This document shows positions 46,544-60,905 of a stretch of 64,000 nucleotides of DNA, piece by piece. The notes under the pieces were generated by a model. That model did not search any database, was not told the origin of the DNA, and saw only the letters and a program-made list of their open reading frames with translations. Each line of letters opens with the position of its first letter. The stretch's first letter is position 1. Source of the stretch: Pseudoxanthomonas daejeonensis. Lineage in GTDB: Bacteria; Pseudomonadota; Gammaproteobacteria; Xanthomonadales; Xanthomonadaceae. Made by a program: the position numbers and the translations under genes. The DNA lies in assembly GCF_010093205.1 (NCBI RefSeq), contig NZ_PDWN01000007.1, positions 1-64,000 of the forward strand, given 5' to 3'.

Positions 46544-49009
46544 ATGACGCGATTCCCCGTGCGCCGCCTGCTCGCCCTTGCCCTCGTTTCGACCCTGGCC
46601 ACCACGTACGGCCTGCCGGCGATGGCGCAGTCGGTCGAACCGTTCACCGTCAGCGACATCCGCATCGACGGCCTGCAGCGTATTGCGGCCGGCACGGTGT
46701 TCACCTACCTGCCGGTAGAGCGTGGCGAGACCCTGGATCAGTCCGGCGCAGGCGATACCATCCGCGCGCTGTACAAGACCGGCTTCTTCGAGGACGTGCG
46801 CGTGGACCGCCAGGGCGACATCCTGGTGATCACCGTGACCGAGCGTCCGGCGATCAACAAGCTCACGCTGACCGGCAACAAGGACATCAAGACCGAGGAC
46901 CTGCTCAAGGGCCTGCAGGACATCGGCCTGGCCGAGGGCGAGACCTTCGACCGCATGAGCCTGGACCGCGTCCTCCAGGAACTGACCCGCCAGTACAACA
47001 ACCGCGGCAAGTACAACGTCCAGATCACGCCGACGGTCAGCCAGCTCGACCGCAACCGCGTCGACGTGACCATCGACGTCAAGGAAGGCAAGGCGGCCAA
47101 GATCCGCCACGTCAACCTGATCGGCACCGAGACCTACCAGAACGAGGAAATCCTCTCGGCCTGGGAATCGCGCGAGAGCAGCTGGCTGTCCTGGTACCGG
47201 CGCGACGACCAGTACTCGCGCGAGAAGCTGTCCGGCGACATGGAAAAGCTCAACTCCTGGTACCTGGACCGCGGCTACATCGATTTCAACATCGACTCGA
47301 CCCAGGTCTCGATCAGCCCCGACAAGCGCGACATGTACCTGACCGCGAGCGTCACCGAGGGCGAGGTCTACACGATTTCGGAGATCAAGGTCACCGGCGA
47401 CACGATCCTGCCGCAGGACCAGATCGAGCGCCTGGTCATCCCCAAGGCCGGCAACACCTTCTCGCGCGTGTTGCTGGAACTGACCGCCAATTCGATCACC
47501 AACACCCTGGCCAACATCGGCTACGCCTTCGCCCAGGTGAACCCGATCCCGACGACCAACCGCGAAGACCGCACCGTCGCGATCAACCTGCAGGTCATCC
47601 CCGGCCCGCGCGTCAACGTGCGCCGGGTCAGCTTCAAGGGCAATACGCGCACCTCCGACGAAGTGCTGCGCCGCGAGATGCGCCAGTTCGAGAACGCCTG
47701 GTTCTCGCAGGCGGCGATCGACCGCTCGAAGATCCGCCTGCAGCGCCTGGGCTACTTCGAGACGGTCGAGGTCGAGACCCCGGCCGTGCCCGGCACCAAC
47801 GACCAGGTCGACGTGGTGTTCAACGTCAAGGAAACCACCTCGGGCAGCTTCGTGTTCGGCCTGGGCTACTCGCAGCTGGCCGGCATGACCGCCTCGATCC
47901 AGCTGTCGCAGAACAACTTCCTCGGCGGCGGCAACCGCGTGTCGGTGGAGGCGCAGCGCAGCGACTACATGCAGCGCTACGCGTTCTCCTACCTCAACCC
48001 GTTCTTCACCGACGAAGGCGTGTCGCTGGGCTACAACCTGTGGTGGCGCGAGCTCGACTACTCGGACTTCAACACCGCGCAGTACAACAGCACCAACGCC
48101 GCGGCGCAGGCGGTCCTGGGCCTGCCGATCACCGAGAACAGCTCGGTCTCGCTGCTGTTCGGCATCGACAGCAACCAGATCCAGACCTACCCGGGCAGCA
48201 CGCCGCAGTCGATCGTCGACTACGTCAATGCGATCGGGCAGAACACCTTCCACGCCTGGCGCAGCGAGCTGGGCTGGGCGCGCGACACGCGCAACGACTA
48301 CTTCATGCCCACCGCGGGCATGTACCAGCGCGTGGGCCTGGAAACCACGCTGCCGGGCTCGACGGTCGAGTACTACAAGCTCAACTACGAGTTCTCCAAG
48401 TACTGGATGCTGCATCCGGCGTTCGTGCTGCGCACCGGCCTGGACCTCGGCTACGGCGACAGCTACGGGAACGACCAAGTGCGAGCCCTCTGCTTCACCC
48501 CGGGCTCCTACGTGGACAGCAATGGCGATGGCGTAATCGACACCTACGTCCCCGGCCCGCCACCGAGCGAACCCTGCCTGCCGAGCTCGCCGGACTACGA
48601 CAAGACCGTCACCGCTACCGGCCTGCCGTTCTTCGAGAACTTCTACGCCGGTGGTACGCGTTCTGTCCGCGGTTTCCGCGACAACACGCTGGGTCCGCGT
48701 TCCGAACCGATCGGTGGCTACCGCGGCCAGCCGCTGGGCGGCTCGCTGAAGACCGTCGGCCAGATCGAAATGGTGTTCCCGCGCCTGTTCGACAGCAAGG
48801 CCGCACGCGTGTCCGCCTTCGTCGACTTCGGCAACGTGTACGACGGCTGGGACAACTTCGACGCCAACGAGCTGCGTGCGTCGGCGGGCGTGGCCCTGCT
48901 GTGGCGCGCGCCGGTCGGCCCGATCTCGATCAGCTACGCCTACCCGTTCAAGAAGAAGGACGGCGACGAGATCGAGCGCCTGCAGTTCACCTTCGGCGGC
49001 GGCTTCTGA
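46544..49009 (+). CDS. bamA: Outer-membrane protein assembly factor BamA
   Basis: BamA is the central component of the beta-barrel assembly machinery. The 821-residue protein has a signal peptide (MTRFPVRRLLALALVSTLAT..., cleavage near AMAQS), five POTRA domains (about 25-430) and a C-terminal barrel with the VRGF lid motif (SVRGFRDNTLGP) and terminal Phe (FTFGGGF). An in-frame ATG at 46472 overlapping the rseP stop would add 24 residues before the signal peptide; 46544 is preferred. The expected downstream lpxD/fabZ/lpxA/lpxB genes are absent here. Confidence 0.96.
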   Translation: MTRFPVRRLLALALVSTLATTYGLPAMAQSVEPFTVSDIRIDGLQRIAAGTVFTYLPVERGETLDQSGAGDTIRALYKTGFFEDVRVDRQGDILVITVTERPAINKLTLTGNKDIKTEDLLKGLQDIGLAEGETFDRMSLDRVLQELTRQYNNRGKYNVQITPTVSQLDRNRVDVTIDVKEGKAAKIRHVNLIGTETYQNEEILSAWESRESSWLSWYRRDDQYSREKLSGDMEKLNSWYLDRGYIDFNIDSTQVSISPDKRDMYLTASVTEGEVYTISEIKVTGDTILPQDQIERLVIPKAGNTFSRVLLELTANSITNTLANIGYAFAQVNPIPTTNREDRTVAINLQVIPGPRVNVRRVSFKGNTRTSDEVLRREMRQFENAWFSQAAIDRSKIRLQRLGYFETVEVETPAVPGTNDQVDVVFNVKETTSGSFVFGLGYSQLAGMTASIQLSQNNFLGGGNRVSVEAQRSDYMQRYAFSYLNPFFTDEGVSLGYNLWWRELDYSDFNTAQYNSTNAAAQAVLGLPITENSSVSLLFGIDSNQIQTYPGSTPQSIVDYVNAIGQNTFHAWRSELGWARDTRNDYFMPTAGMYQRVGLETTLPGSTVEYYKLNYEFSKYWMLHPAFVLRTGLDLGYGDSYGNDQVRALCFTPGSYVDSNGDGVIDTYVPGPPPSEPCLPSSPDYDKTVTATGLPFFENFYAGGTRSVRGFRDNTLGPRSEPIGGYRGQPLGGSLKTVGQIEMVFPRLFDSKAARVSAFVDFGNVYDGWDNFDANELRASAGVALLWRAPVGPISISYAYPFKKKDGDEIERLQFTFGGGF

Positions 49010-49062
49010 GTCGCTGGCGCCTGCCTCGCGCAGGCGCCGGACCCCACGCTGCAAAGCAACGC

Positions 49063-49090
49063 CTGCGGCCCCACCTGGGGCCGCAGTGCT
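49063..49090. terminator. Terminator between convergent bamA and truD
   Basis: A 10-bp stem (49063-49072 with 49077-49086, CTGCGGCCCC) with an ACCT loop is followed by TGCTTTT on plus. It is preceded by AAAGC, so it can serve both strands. It lies in the 128-base gap between the two genes. Confidence 0.75.
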
Positions 49091-49137
49091 TTTCATCAGG
49101 CCAAACCCGCGCCGGTCCGCGAGGCGCGCAGGTGTTG

Positions 49138-50205
49138 CTAGCGACCCGCGCCGGCGAAGCCGGCGGCGTCCTCGACCAGGCCAAGCTGGTCGAGGACGGC
49201 GGTAGCGTAGCTGCCGGGTGGCAGCGAGAACGACACGCGCAGGCTGGTCGCATCCAGCCACTCCCAGGACAGAGCCCCCGCCTGCACGCGCAAGGCGCGG
49301 CGCTCCTGCTCCAGGCCTGCACGCTCCAGGCCGTCCCGCAGGGACAGTGAGGTGTCGTCGTCGAGCGCCGCCTGTTCCAGCGCATGACAGGCACCCTCGC
49401 TGCGCAGCGAACCGCGCCCCCAGAGCGGACCGCTGGGGTGGATGTCGAACGCAGCCAGCCGCTGCGCGAGTGCATCGCTCCAGGGTTCCGGGCCGAACAC
49501 GCTGCGACTGCCCGCCAGCACCCACACCTCGCCATCGATGCCGTGGTCCCAGCTGCCGTCGGCCACACGCATCGCCAGTACCCGGTTGAACAGCGCCGAA
49601 CGTGCCGCCGACAGCAGCATGGACCGCTGCTCGCGCCCCATCCGCTTGCCGCGCGGGCCCTGCGCGAACATCGCGATCGCCTTGCCGACGTTGCCGCCGC
49701 CATGGCCGAAGCGTTGCTCGCCGAAGGCATTGGGGACGCCGCGCGCGGCGATTTGCGCCAGGCGCGCCTCGATGTCCCCACGTTCGCCGACAACGCCGCG
49801 CAGCACGATGGCGAAGCGGTTTCCGTCCAGCGCGCCACGCGACAGCTTGCGCCGGTGCCGCGCCTGCGCCAGCACGCGCAGACCGTCCTGCTCCAGCGTG
49901 GCCAGATCCGGGGCATCGCGACCGGGCAACTGCACGCTGAAACGCTGGACGGTGACCGCGTGCCGGTCCTTGAGTCCGGCGAAACCCACGGCCACCTCGG
50001 GAACACCCGCCCAGCGCGCGACCGCGCCGGCGACGAACCCGGTGTTCATGCCGCGCTTCTCCACGGTCAGCAGCAGGTGCTCGCCCTCGCCGCTGGCCTC
50101 GAAGGCATCGATCTCGTCGACCCTGAAGTCCTCCGGCTGCACCCGGATCCGCGCCGACAGGACCGGCGCGCCGAATGCGACGGCGGGGGCCTCCGGACCG
50201 CTCAC
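49138..50205 (-). CDS. truD: tRNA pseudouridine(13) synthase
   Basis: TruD makes pseudouridine at position 13 of tRNA-Glu and others. The 355-residue protein has the active-site [18 protein letters not shown] with catalytic Asp, [25 protein letters not shown] and [10 protein letters not shown]. The GTG start at 50205 overlaps the ispF stop (GTGA). In relatives surE follows truD; here bamA on the opposite strand follows instead. Confidence 0.95.
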   Translation of the reverse strand: MSGPEAPAVAFGAPVLSARIRVQPEDFRVDEIDAFEASGEGEHLLLTVEKRGMNTGFVAGAVARWAGVPEVAVGFAGLKDRHAVTVQRFSVQLPGRDAPDLATLEQDGLRVLAQARHRRKLSRGALDGNRFAIVLRGVVGERGDIEARLAQIAARGVPNAFGEQRFGHGGGNVGKAIAMFAQGPRGKRMGREQRSMLLSAARSALFNRVLAMRVADGSWDHGIDGEVWVLAGSRSVFGPEPWSDALAQRLAAFDIHPSGPLWGRGSLRSEGACHALEQAALDDDTSLSLRDGLERAGLEQERRALRVQAGALSWEWLDATSLRVSFSLPPGSYATAVLDQLGLVEDAAGFAGAGR

Positions 50206-50702
50206 GCCTTCACCAGCAAAGCCACCGCCTGCGCGGCGATGCCCTCGCCTCGCCCGGTGAAGCCCAGCTTCTCGCTGGTGGTGGCCTTGACGCTGATCGC
50301 GTCCAGCGCCACGCCGCACGCCTCGGCAATGCGTTCCCGCATCGACAACGCATGCGGACCGACCTTCGGCCGTTCGCAGACCACGGTGACGTCGGCATTG
50401 CCCAGCCGCCAGCCGCGCTCCGCCGCCAGGGCAACGCAGTGGCGCAGCAGCCCCAAGCTGTCCGCGCCGCGCCAGCGCTCGTCCGATGGCGGGAAGTGCA
50501 CGCCGATGTCGCCCAGCGCGAGCGCGCCGAGGATCGCGTCGCACAGCGCATGCAGGGCGACGTCGCCGTCGCTGTGCGCGACCATGCCGCGGTCATGCGG
50601 CACGCGCACGCCGCCGAGCATGACGTGGTCACCCTCGCCGAAGGCATGCACGTCGAAGCCCTGGCCGATGCGGAAGGGAACGGTGGCGGAAGATTCGGTC
50701 AT
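50202..50702 (-). CDS. ispF: 2-C-methyl-D-erythritol 2,4-cyclodiphosphate synthase
   Basis: IspF forms the cyclodiphosphate in the non-mevalonate isoprenoid pathway. The 166-residue protein has [11 protein letters not shown] (Asp/His zinc ligands), [33 protein letters not shown] and [19 protein letters not shown]. It lies 227 bases downstream of ispD with no gene visible between them, longer than the usual tight spacing. Confidence 0.96.
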   Translation of the reverse strand: MTESSATVPFRIGQGFDVHAFGEGDHVMLGGVRVPHDRGMVAHSDGDVALHALCDAILGALALGDIGVHFPPSDERWRGADSLGLLRHCVALAAERGWRLGNADVTVVCERPKVGPHALSMRERIAEACGVALDAISVKATTSEKLGFTGRGEGIAAQAVALLVKA

Positions 50703-50929
50703 GTGGATCCTGCTTCGCTGCTGGCGCCCGGCAAACGGGCCGGAAACGATTCTCTCACCCTGCAGCGGAGATGGGCACGAATACCCCCCGGTTCTGCGGA
50801 GCGTGCGGCAATGCCGCCGCGGCGACCTCTGTGGAGAAGGAAGGCCCTCCGCATGCCTCCTTTCGCGGGAGGCCAGCTACGCGATGCAGGAATTTCCTTC
50901 AGGCAGGGGCGCCCTCCAGGGACCCGTAC

Positions 50930-51619
50930 TCAGCGCCGCGACAGCTCGAATTCGAAGCGTGCCAGGTCCGCCGGGGTGGTGACCTTGAAGTTGTCCTCGC
51001 GCCCCTCCACCAGCAGCGGGCGCAGGCCCTGGCGTTCCAGCGCCATGGCTTCGTCGGTGATCTCGATACCGGCCTCCGACGCGGCCTGCAGCGCACGGGT
51101 CAGCTGCAGGCGGCGGAACAGTTGCGGGGTCAGCGCACGCCACAGGCGGTCGCGTGACTCGGTCGCGTCGATGCCGCCATCGTCACCAGCACGCTTGAGC
51201 GTGTCGCGAACCGGCGCCGCCAGGATCGCGCCGACCGGATCGGCACGACCCCGTTCCAGCAGCTGGTCCAGGTCGGCCAGCGAGAGGTTGGGCCGCGCCG
51301 CATCGTGGACCAGCACGAAGTCGTCCGCGCGCACCGAGTCCGGTAGCGCCTGCAGCGCCGCCAGCACGGAAGCCGCGCGGCTTTCGCCCCCGGTGCAGGC
51401 GAGCAACGGCCGGCCCGCGTATTCCGTCCAGCCGGGCCAGAGCGCATCGCCATCGGCCAGCGCCAGCACCACGCCGGACACGGCCGGGTGCGCCAACAGC
51501 GCATCCAGGGTGTGCTCCAGCAGGAGCCTGCCCTGGACGTGGAGATACTGCTTGGGCAGCTCGCCGCCGAAGCGGCTGCCCCGCCCGGCCGCCGGGACCA
51601 CGGCCCAGATCGACGCCAT
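50930..51619 (-). CDS. ispD: 2-C-methyl-D-erythritol 4-phosphate cytidylyltransferase
   Basis: IspD attaches CMP to methylerythritol phosphate. The 229-residue protein has the nucleotide-binding motif [62 protein letters not shown] and the C-terminal [12 protein letters not shown]. The start overlaps the ftsB stop by one base (TGATG). Confidence 0.96.
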   Translation of the reverse strand: MASIWAVVPAAGRGSRFGGELPKQYLHVQGRLLLEHTLDALLAHPAVSGVVLALADGDALWPGWTEYAGRPLLACTGGESRAASVLAALQALPDSVRADDFVLVHDAARPNLSLADLDQLLERGRADPVGAILAAPVRDTLKRAGDDGGIDATESRDRLWRALTPQLFRRLQLTRALQAASEAGIEITDEAMALERQGLRPLLVEGREDNFKVTTPADLARFEFELSRR

Positions 51620-51972
51620 CAGTCCATCTCCGCCGGCGTGGCGGCTTCGGCCGGATCGTCCTCTTCCTGCGCGGCCGCGGCGCGCTGCGCCGGATCCTCG
51701 ACCACGCGATAGAACACTTCGCCCGGCTTGACCATGCCCAGCTCGCTGCGGGCGCGCTCTTCGACCGCGGCGACGCCTTCCTTGAGGTCGCGCACCTCGG
51801 CGGCCAGCGCCGCGTTGCGCTCCTTCAGCCCCCCGTTCTCGCGGTCCTGGTGCGCGACCTGCGCCTCGAGCGCGGACACCTCACCGGCGCTGCCGATGCC
51901 GAACCAGAGCCGGTACTGCAGCCATCCCAGCAGCAGCACCAGCCCCAGCAGCACCCAGCGCAACGTGCGCAT
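51619..51972 (-). CDS. ftsB: Cell division protein FtsB
   Basis: FtsB is a small bitopic divisome protein that forms a complex with FtsL and FtsQ. The 117-residue protein has a membrane helix at about 4-22, a coiled coil (about 31-72), the [14 protein letters not shown] conserved end and an extra acidic Ala/Glu-rich tail. It lies between eno and ispD as in many gammaproteobacteria. Confidence 0.94.
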   Translation of the reverse strand: MRTLRWVLLGLVLLLGWLQYRLWFGIGSAGEVSALEAQVAHQDRENGGLKERNAALAAEVRDLKEGVAAVEERARSELGMVKPGEVFYRVVEDPAQRAAAAQEEDDPAEAATPAEMD

Positions 51973-51985
51973 CGAACGCTTCCGG

Positions 51986-53786
<1,801 letters not shown>

Positions 53787-53819
53787 TCGGCAATCATCAG
53801 GCCATGACGCTTTACGCCG

Positions 53820-56015
<2,196 letters not shown>

Positions 56016-56124
56016 TTATACGCCGTCGCCGCCTGCGCCCCCCTGAACAGGCAACAGGGTGCAAAAACCGGGGCCAGGCCGCACACTTCGACGCTGCATC
56101 GCAACGCTTCCAGCGCAAGGTTCC

Positions 56125-58014
56125 ATGAGCAGCCGCTACAACGCCGCCGACATCGAAGTCCTCTCCGGCCTGGACCCGGTCAAGCGTCGACCGGGCATGT
56201 ACACCGACACCGCGCGGCCGAACCACCTGGCCCAGGAAGTCATCGACAACGCGGTCGACGAAGCCCTGGCCGGCCATGCCCGCGAGATCGAGGTCGTCCT
56301 GTTCAAGGATGGCAGCTGCGAGGTGGCCGACGACGGCCGCGGCATGCCCGTGGACATCCACCCCGAAGAGAAGATCCCGGGCGTGGAACTGATCCTTACC
56401 CGCCTGCACGCGGGCGGCAAGTTCAACAACAAGAACTACACCTTCAGCGGCGGCCTGCACGGCGTCGGCGTGAGCGTGGTCAACGCGCTGTCCACGCTGG
56501 TGGAAGTGCACATCAAGCGCGAAGGCAGCGAGCACCGCATCACCTTCCGCAATGGCGACCGCGCCACGCCGCTGGAAGTGGTCGGCACGGTCGGCAAGAA
56601 GAACACCGGCACGCGGGTGCGCTTCTGGCCCGACCCGAAGTATTTCGATACGCCCAAGTTCAACCTGCGCGCACTGCGCCACCTGTTGCGCGCCAAGGCC
56701 GTGCTGTGTCCCGGGCTGAGCGTCACCCTGCTCGACGAGGCGACCGGCGAGCGTGACCGCTGGTACTACGAGGATGGCCTGCGCGACTATCTCAAGGGCG
56801 AGCTGGCGGGCCGCGAACTGCTCCCGGCCGACCTGTTCACCGGTGCGCTGAAGAAGGACACCGAGATCGTGGACTGGGCGGTGGCCTGGATCCCGGACGG
56901 CGAGCTGGTCCAGGAGAGCTACGTCAACCTGATCCCGACCGCGCAGCACGGCACCCACGTCAACGGCCTGCGCTCGGGCCTGACCGATGCGCTGCGCGAA
57001 TTCTGCGACTTCCGCAACCTGCTGCCGCGCGGCGTCAAGCTGGCGCCGGAGGACGTGTGGGACCGCGTGTCGTTCGTGCTGTCGCTGAAGATGACCGACC
57101 CGCAGTTCAGCGGCCAGACCAAGGAACGCCTGTCCTCGCGCCAGGCCGCCGGCTTCATCGAAGGCGCCGCGCACGACGCCTTCAGCCTGTGGCTCAACCA
57201 GCATGTCGAGCTCGGCGAGAAGATCGCCCAGATCGCGATCGATCGCGCCAGTGCGCGCCTGAAGACCGAAAAGCAGGTCGTGCGCAAGAAGGTCACCCAG
57301 GGCCCGGCTTTGCCGGGCAAGCTGGCCGACTGCATCAGCCAGGACCTGTCGCGCACCGAACTGTTCCTGGTCGAAGGCGATTCGGCCGGCGGCAGCGCGC
57401 GCCAGGCGCGCGACAAGGACTTCCAGGCGATCCTGCCGCTGCGCGGCAAGATCCTCAACACCTGGGAAGTGGCCAGCACCACCGTGCTCGCCTCCGAGGA
57501 AGTGCACAACCTGGCCGTGGCGATCGGCTGCGATCCGGGCAAGGACGATATCGGCGGCCTGCGCTACGGCAAGGTGGTGATCCTGGCCGACGCGGATTCG
57601 GACGGCCTGCACATCGCCACCCTGCTGGCGGCGCTGTTCCTGCGCCACTTCCCGGCGCTGGTCGCGGCCGGCCACGTGTTCGTGGCGATGCCGCCGCTGT
57701 TCCGCGTCGACGTGGGCAAGCAGGTGCACTACGCGCTGGACGAGGAAGAAAAGCGCCTGCTGCTGGAGAAGATCGCGCGCGAGAAGACGCGCGGACAGGT
57801 CAACGTAACCCGCTTCAAGGGTCTGGGCGAGATGAACCCGCAGCAGTTGCGCGAGTCGACGATCCATCCAGACACGCGCCGGCTGGTGCAGCTGACCGTG
57901 GACGACGGCGAACAGACCCGCGCGCTGATGGACATGCTGCTGGCGAAGAAGCGGGCGTCGGATCGCAAGGCGTGGCTGGAGACCAAGGGCGACCTGGCTT
58001 CACTGGAAGTCTGA
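56125..58014 (+). CDS. parE: DNA topoisomerase IV subunit B
   Basis: ParE is the ATPase subunit of topoisomerase IV, partner of ParC (13.9 kb). The 629-residue protein has the GHKL ATP-binding motifs (EVIDNAVDEALAG, VADDGRGMPVDI, GGLHGVGVSVVNAL), QTKERLSSRQ, and the TOPRIM region with LFLVEGDSAGGSARQARD and ILADADSDG. The ATG at 56125 begins SSRYNAADIEVLSGLDPV. It converges with the kinase gene at its 3' end. Confidence 0.96.
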   Translation: MSSRYNAADIEVLSGLDPVKRRPGMYTDTARPNHLAQEVIDNAVDEALAGHAREIEVVLFKDGSCEVADDGRGMPVDIHPEEKIPGVELILTRLHAGGKFNNKNYTFSGGLHGVGVSVVNALSTLVEVHIKREGSEHRITFRNGDRATPLEVVGTVGKKNTGTRVRFWPDPKYFDTPKFNLRALRHLLRAKAVLCPGLSVTLLDEATGERDRWYYEDGLRDYLKGELAGRELLPADLFTGALKKDTEIVDWAVAWIPDGELVQESYVNLIPTAQHGTHVNGLRSGLTDALREFCDFRNLLPRGVKLAPEDVWDRVSFVLSLKMTDPQFSGQTKERLSSRQAAGFIEGAAHDAFSLWLNQHVELGEKIAQIAIDRASARLKTEKQVVRKKVTQGPALPGKLADCISQDLSRTELFLVEGDSAGGSARQARDKDFQAILPLRGKILNTWEVASTTVLASEEVHNLAVAIGCDPGKDDIGGLRYGKVVILADADSDGLHIATLLAALFLRHFPALVAAGHVFVAMPPLFRVDVGKQVHYALDEEEKRLLLEKIAREKTRGQVNVTRFKGLGEMNPQQLRESTIHPDTRRLVQLTVDDGEQTRALMDMLLAKKRASDRKAWLETKGDLASLEV

Positions 58015-58089
58015 GGACGCGCCGGACTTCGCAGGCCCTGCGCGCCACCGCCGCAGGCCTGGCCCTGACCCGGGCGCCCCGCCTGCCGG

Positions 58090-60882
58090 CTAGTCCGCCG
58101 CGGCAGCGCCGACCGGCGCGCCCGCTTCGCTTCCCAGCGCCGCCTGAAGCGCTTCGAGCCTGCGGGGCAGTTCGGAGCCGGGCACCAGCTGCGCACGCAG
58201 CACCGGCGCGGCCCTTCCTGCCTGGACACTCGCCTGCCCGGCCTCGCCGGACTGCAGCAGCGCCTCGGCCCACGACAGCCGCCAGCGCGCGGTGGAGATG
58301 GTGTCGCTTCCGAACTGGGCTTCGGCCAAGGCCACGGCGCGCGCCCAGGCCGCCGCCGCTTCGGCCGCATGCCCCTGCCGCTGCAGCAGCTCGGCCACCA
58401 GCGTCTGGTGGCGGAACTCGAACATCGGCGGTTTGCCTACGATCAGCGGCTGCAGCGCGTCCAGCGTCTGGCGGGCATCATCGAAGCGGCCCTTGCGCAT
58501 TTCCCACTCCGCCCAGCCCATGCGCGTGCGCAGCACGTCGGCCGCATCCGGGGCCAGGCGCGCCGTCCACACCGACTGCACGCGCGCGATCAGGGGCTCG
58601 GCCTCGTCCAGGCGCCCGACCCGCATGAGCGCCCGCCCGAGGTTCACCTCGGCGCGCAGGGTGTTCGGATTGTCGGGACCCAGGCTGCCGCGGCGGTAAT
58701 CGAACGAGCGCCGGAACAGCTGCAGCGCACGCTCGGCATCGCCACGCGATTCCTCCAGGGTGGCCAGGTTGTTGAGCGTGACCATGTAGCCCACGCTCTG
58801 TTCGCCTGCCACCTCAGCCTCCACCTCCAGCGCGCGCGTGTAATAGTCCGCGGCCGCGGGGTATTCGCCCAGGTCCTGGTTGAGGCTGGCCAGTTCGTTG
58901 TATGCGGTGCTGGTGTGGTCGCTCATTTCGCCGAACAGGTCCAGCGACAGCGCAAGGTTCTCGCGCTGCAGCGCCTCCGCTTCGCGCAACCGGCCCTGTT
59001 CGGCCAACGTCATCGACAGCACGTGGCGCGTCCCCAGCACCTCGTAGGAGCGGTCGCCGTGCAGCTCGCGCTTCATCGCCAGCGCTTCGTCCAGGGCTTT
59101 CTCCGAGCGATCCAGGTCGCCGCGCCTGCGATAGAGCAGCCCGAGGTTGTGGGTGATGACCGCAACCTTGCGCTGTGCCTCGGGCAAGGTCTTGCGCAGC
59201 TCCAGTGAATGCAGGAACGCAGCCTCCGCGTCGTCGAAACGCTCCTGCTCCATCAGCGCCAGGCCGAGCCCGTTCCAGGCATGTGCCGTTTCCGGGCCTT
59301 CGCCCGCGCCGTGCTTGTCGAGGACGTCCAGCGCGCGACGGGCGACCGTTTCGGCGTCCGGACCACGGCGGTCGTTGGCCAGCAGCGTGGCCAGGTCGGC
59401 CATCGCTTCGGCCGCCAGCAGCGGCTCGTCTACGCCAGGCGCAAGCAGCCCCTCGACCGCCGCGCGCAGCAGCACCTCGGCACGTTGCGGCTGGCCGATG
59501 TTGTTGTAGGCGCGGCCGATCACCTGCTGCACGCGGGCACGGATCGCCGGCGAGTCTGCCAGTTCCACGTCGACCCGGGCCAGGCCCGCATCGAGGACTT
59601 CGCGCGCCGAAGCTTCGGTCTCGCCCTTGCCGCGCTGGCGCGGATCGGCGGCCTCGAAGGCGGAGAGCAGGAACTGCCCGACCTGTTCGGCGACCCGGGC
59701 TTCCTGGCGCGCACGATCGCGCTCCTGGCCCAATTGCCAGACGAAGCCCGCACTGAGCCCCAGCACGAGCGTGGCGACGCTCGCGCCACGCCAGTGGCGG
59801 CGAAGGGCGCGACCGAACCGGTACGTGCGCGAGCCCTGTCGCGCGGCGACGGCACGATGGTCCAGGTAGCGCTGCACATCGTTGGCCAGGGCGTCGACCG
59901 ATGCATAGCGCCGCGCAGGTTCCAGCGCGCAGGCGCGGCCGGCAATCGCGTCCAGGTCGCCGCGCAGGCGCCGGCGCCAGGCGCAATCGGCGCCGGCCCA
60001 CTCGCTTGGGACGACCACGGACCGGTCGCGATCGCCGGCATCGCGCTCGACGCGTCGACCGGCGAGCAGTTCGACCAGGATCACGCCCAGGCTGAAAACA
60101 TCGCTGGCCACGCCGACCGGCTCGCCCGCCAGCGTTTCCGGCGCGGCGTAGGCAGGCGTGCAATAGGCGGTGCGCTCGCCCTGCCCCGCGCCGTCGAGCA
60201 GCCGGGCGATGCCGAAATCCAGCAGCACCGGTTCGCCATCGGCGCGCACCAGCACGTTGCCGGGCTTGAGGTCGCAATGCACGACCAGGTGCGCGTGCGC
60301 GGCCTGCACCGCGCGGCACATGCGCACGAACAGGGCCAGCCGCTGGCGCAGGTCCAGCGCCTGTTCGCTGCAGTACGCGTCCAGCGGCTGCCCGTCGACG
60401 AATTCCATGACCAGGTACGGCAGGCCGGCCGCCGTGGTGCCGCCGTCGTACAGGCGCGCGATGTTGGGATGCTGCAGGCCGGCCAGGATCCGGCGCTCCT
60501 CGGCCAGGCGCTCGGCCGTGCGCGGGTCGGGCAGGCCACGCAGCAGCTTCACCGCCACTTTCTGCAGGTAGAGGTCATCGGCGCGCTCGGCGACGAAGAC
60601 CACGCCCATCCCGCCCGACGCGAGCCGCCCGGTCAGGCGCCAGGGACCGAGCGTGTCACCCGGCTGCATCTCCGGTCCGGCCAGCCTCGCCAGCAGTCCG
60701 TCCACCGGCGCGCGGGCGCGTTCCAGCGACACGGTCTGCGAGCGCAACAGCTCCAGCGTTTCACGCAGCAGGGCCGGGTCGGCGGTCAGGCGTTCGAGTT
60801 CGCTGCGCCAGGCTTCCGGCGGCAGGTCGCAGACTGCGTCGAACAGGCCGCGCAGCTGGTGCCAGTGCTCGTTTCCGCTCAT
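58090..60882 (-). CDS. Serine/threonine protein kinase with TPR-type C-terminal domain
   Basis: The 930-residue protein has a Hanks-type kinase domain (about 80-345): glycine loop LASGGMGVVF, Lys112 (VAVKLL), catalytic HCDLKPGN (202-209) and DFG (222-224). The HCD motif replaces HRD, so it is a non-RD kinase. A membrane helix lies at about 368-385, and the C-terminal half is built of TPR-like repeats (AEAAFLHSLELRKTLPEAQ, NLGLLYRRRGDL). The start lies 23 bases after the ECF sigma gene, which is its likely substrate. Confidence 0.92.
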   Translation of the reverse strand: MSGNEHWHQLRGLFDAVCDLPPEAWRSELERLTADPALLRETLELLRSQTVSLERARAPVDGLLARLAGPEMQPGDTLGPWRLTGRLASGGMGVVFVAERADDLYLQKVAVKLLRGLPDPRTAERLAEERRILAGLQHPNIARLYDGGTTAAGLPYLVMEFVDGQPLDAYCSEQALDLRQRLALFVRMCRAVQAAHAHLVVHCDLKPGNVLVRADGEPVLLDFGIARLLDGAGQGERTAYCTPAYAAPETLAGEPVGVASDVFSLGVILVELLAGRRVERDAGDRDRSVVVPSEWAGADCAWRRRLRGDLDAIAGRACALEPARRYASVDALANDVQRYLDHRAVAARQGSRTYRFGRALRRHWRGASVATLVLGLSAGFVWQLGQERDRARQEARVAEQVGQFLLSAFEAADPRQRGKGETEASAREVLDAGLARVDVELADSPAIRARVQQVIGRAYNNIGQPQRAEVLLRAAVEGLLAPGVDEPLLAAEAMADLATLLANDRRGPDAETVARRALDVLDKHGAGEGPETAHAWNGLGLALMEQERFDDAEAAFLHSLELRKTLPEAQRKVAVITHNLGLLYRRRGDLDRSEKALDEALAMKRELHGDRSYEVLGTRHVLSMTLAEQGRLREAEALQRENLALSLDLFGEMSDHTSTAYNELASLNQDLGEYPAAADYYTRALEVEAEVAGEQSVGYMVTLNNLATLEESRGDAERALQLFRRSFDYRRGSLGPDNPNTLRAEVNLGRALMRVGRLDEAEPLIARVQSVWTARLAPDAADVLRTRMGWAEWEMRKGRFDDARQTLDALQPLIVGKPPMFEFRHQTLVAELLQRQGHAAEAAAAWARAVALAEAQFGSDTISTARWRLSWAEALLQSGEAGQASVQAGRAAPVLRAQLVPGSELPRRLEALQAALGSEAGAPVGAAAAD

Positions 60883-60905
60883 GCCCCTCCCCCCTGTGGC
60901 GCCGC

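Noticed and set aside
50703-50929. A small zinc-finger-like gene (FCGACGN) in the ispD-ispF gap on the plus strand
   Set aside because: The frame continues antisense into ispD, has no ribosome binding site and shows no family resemblance; the gap is treated as empty.
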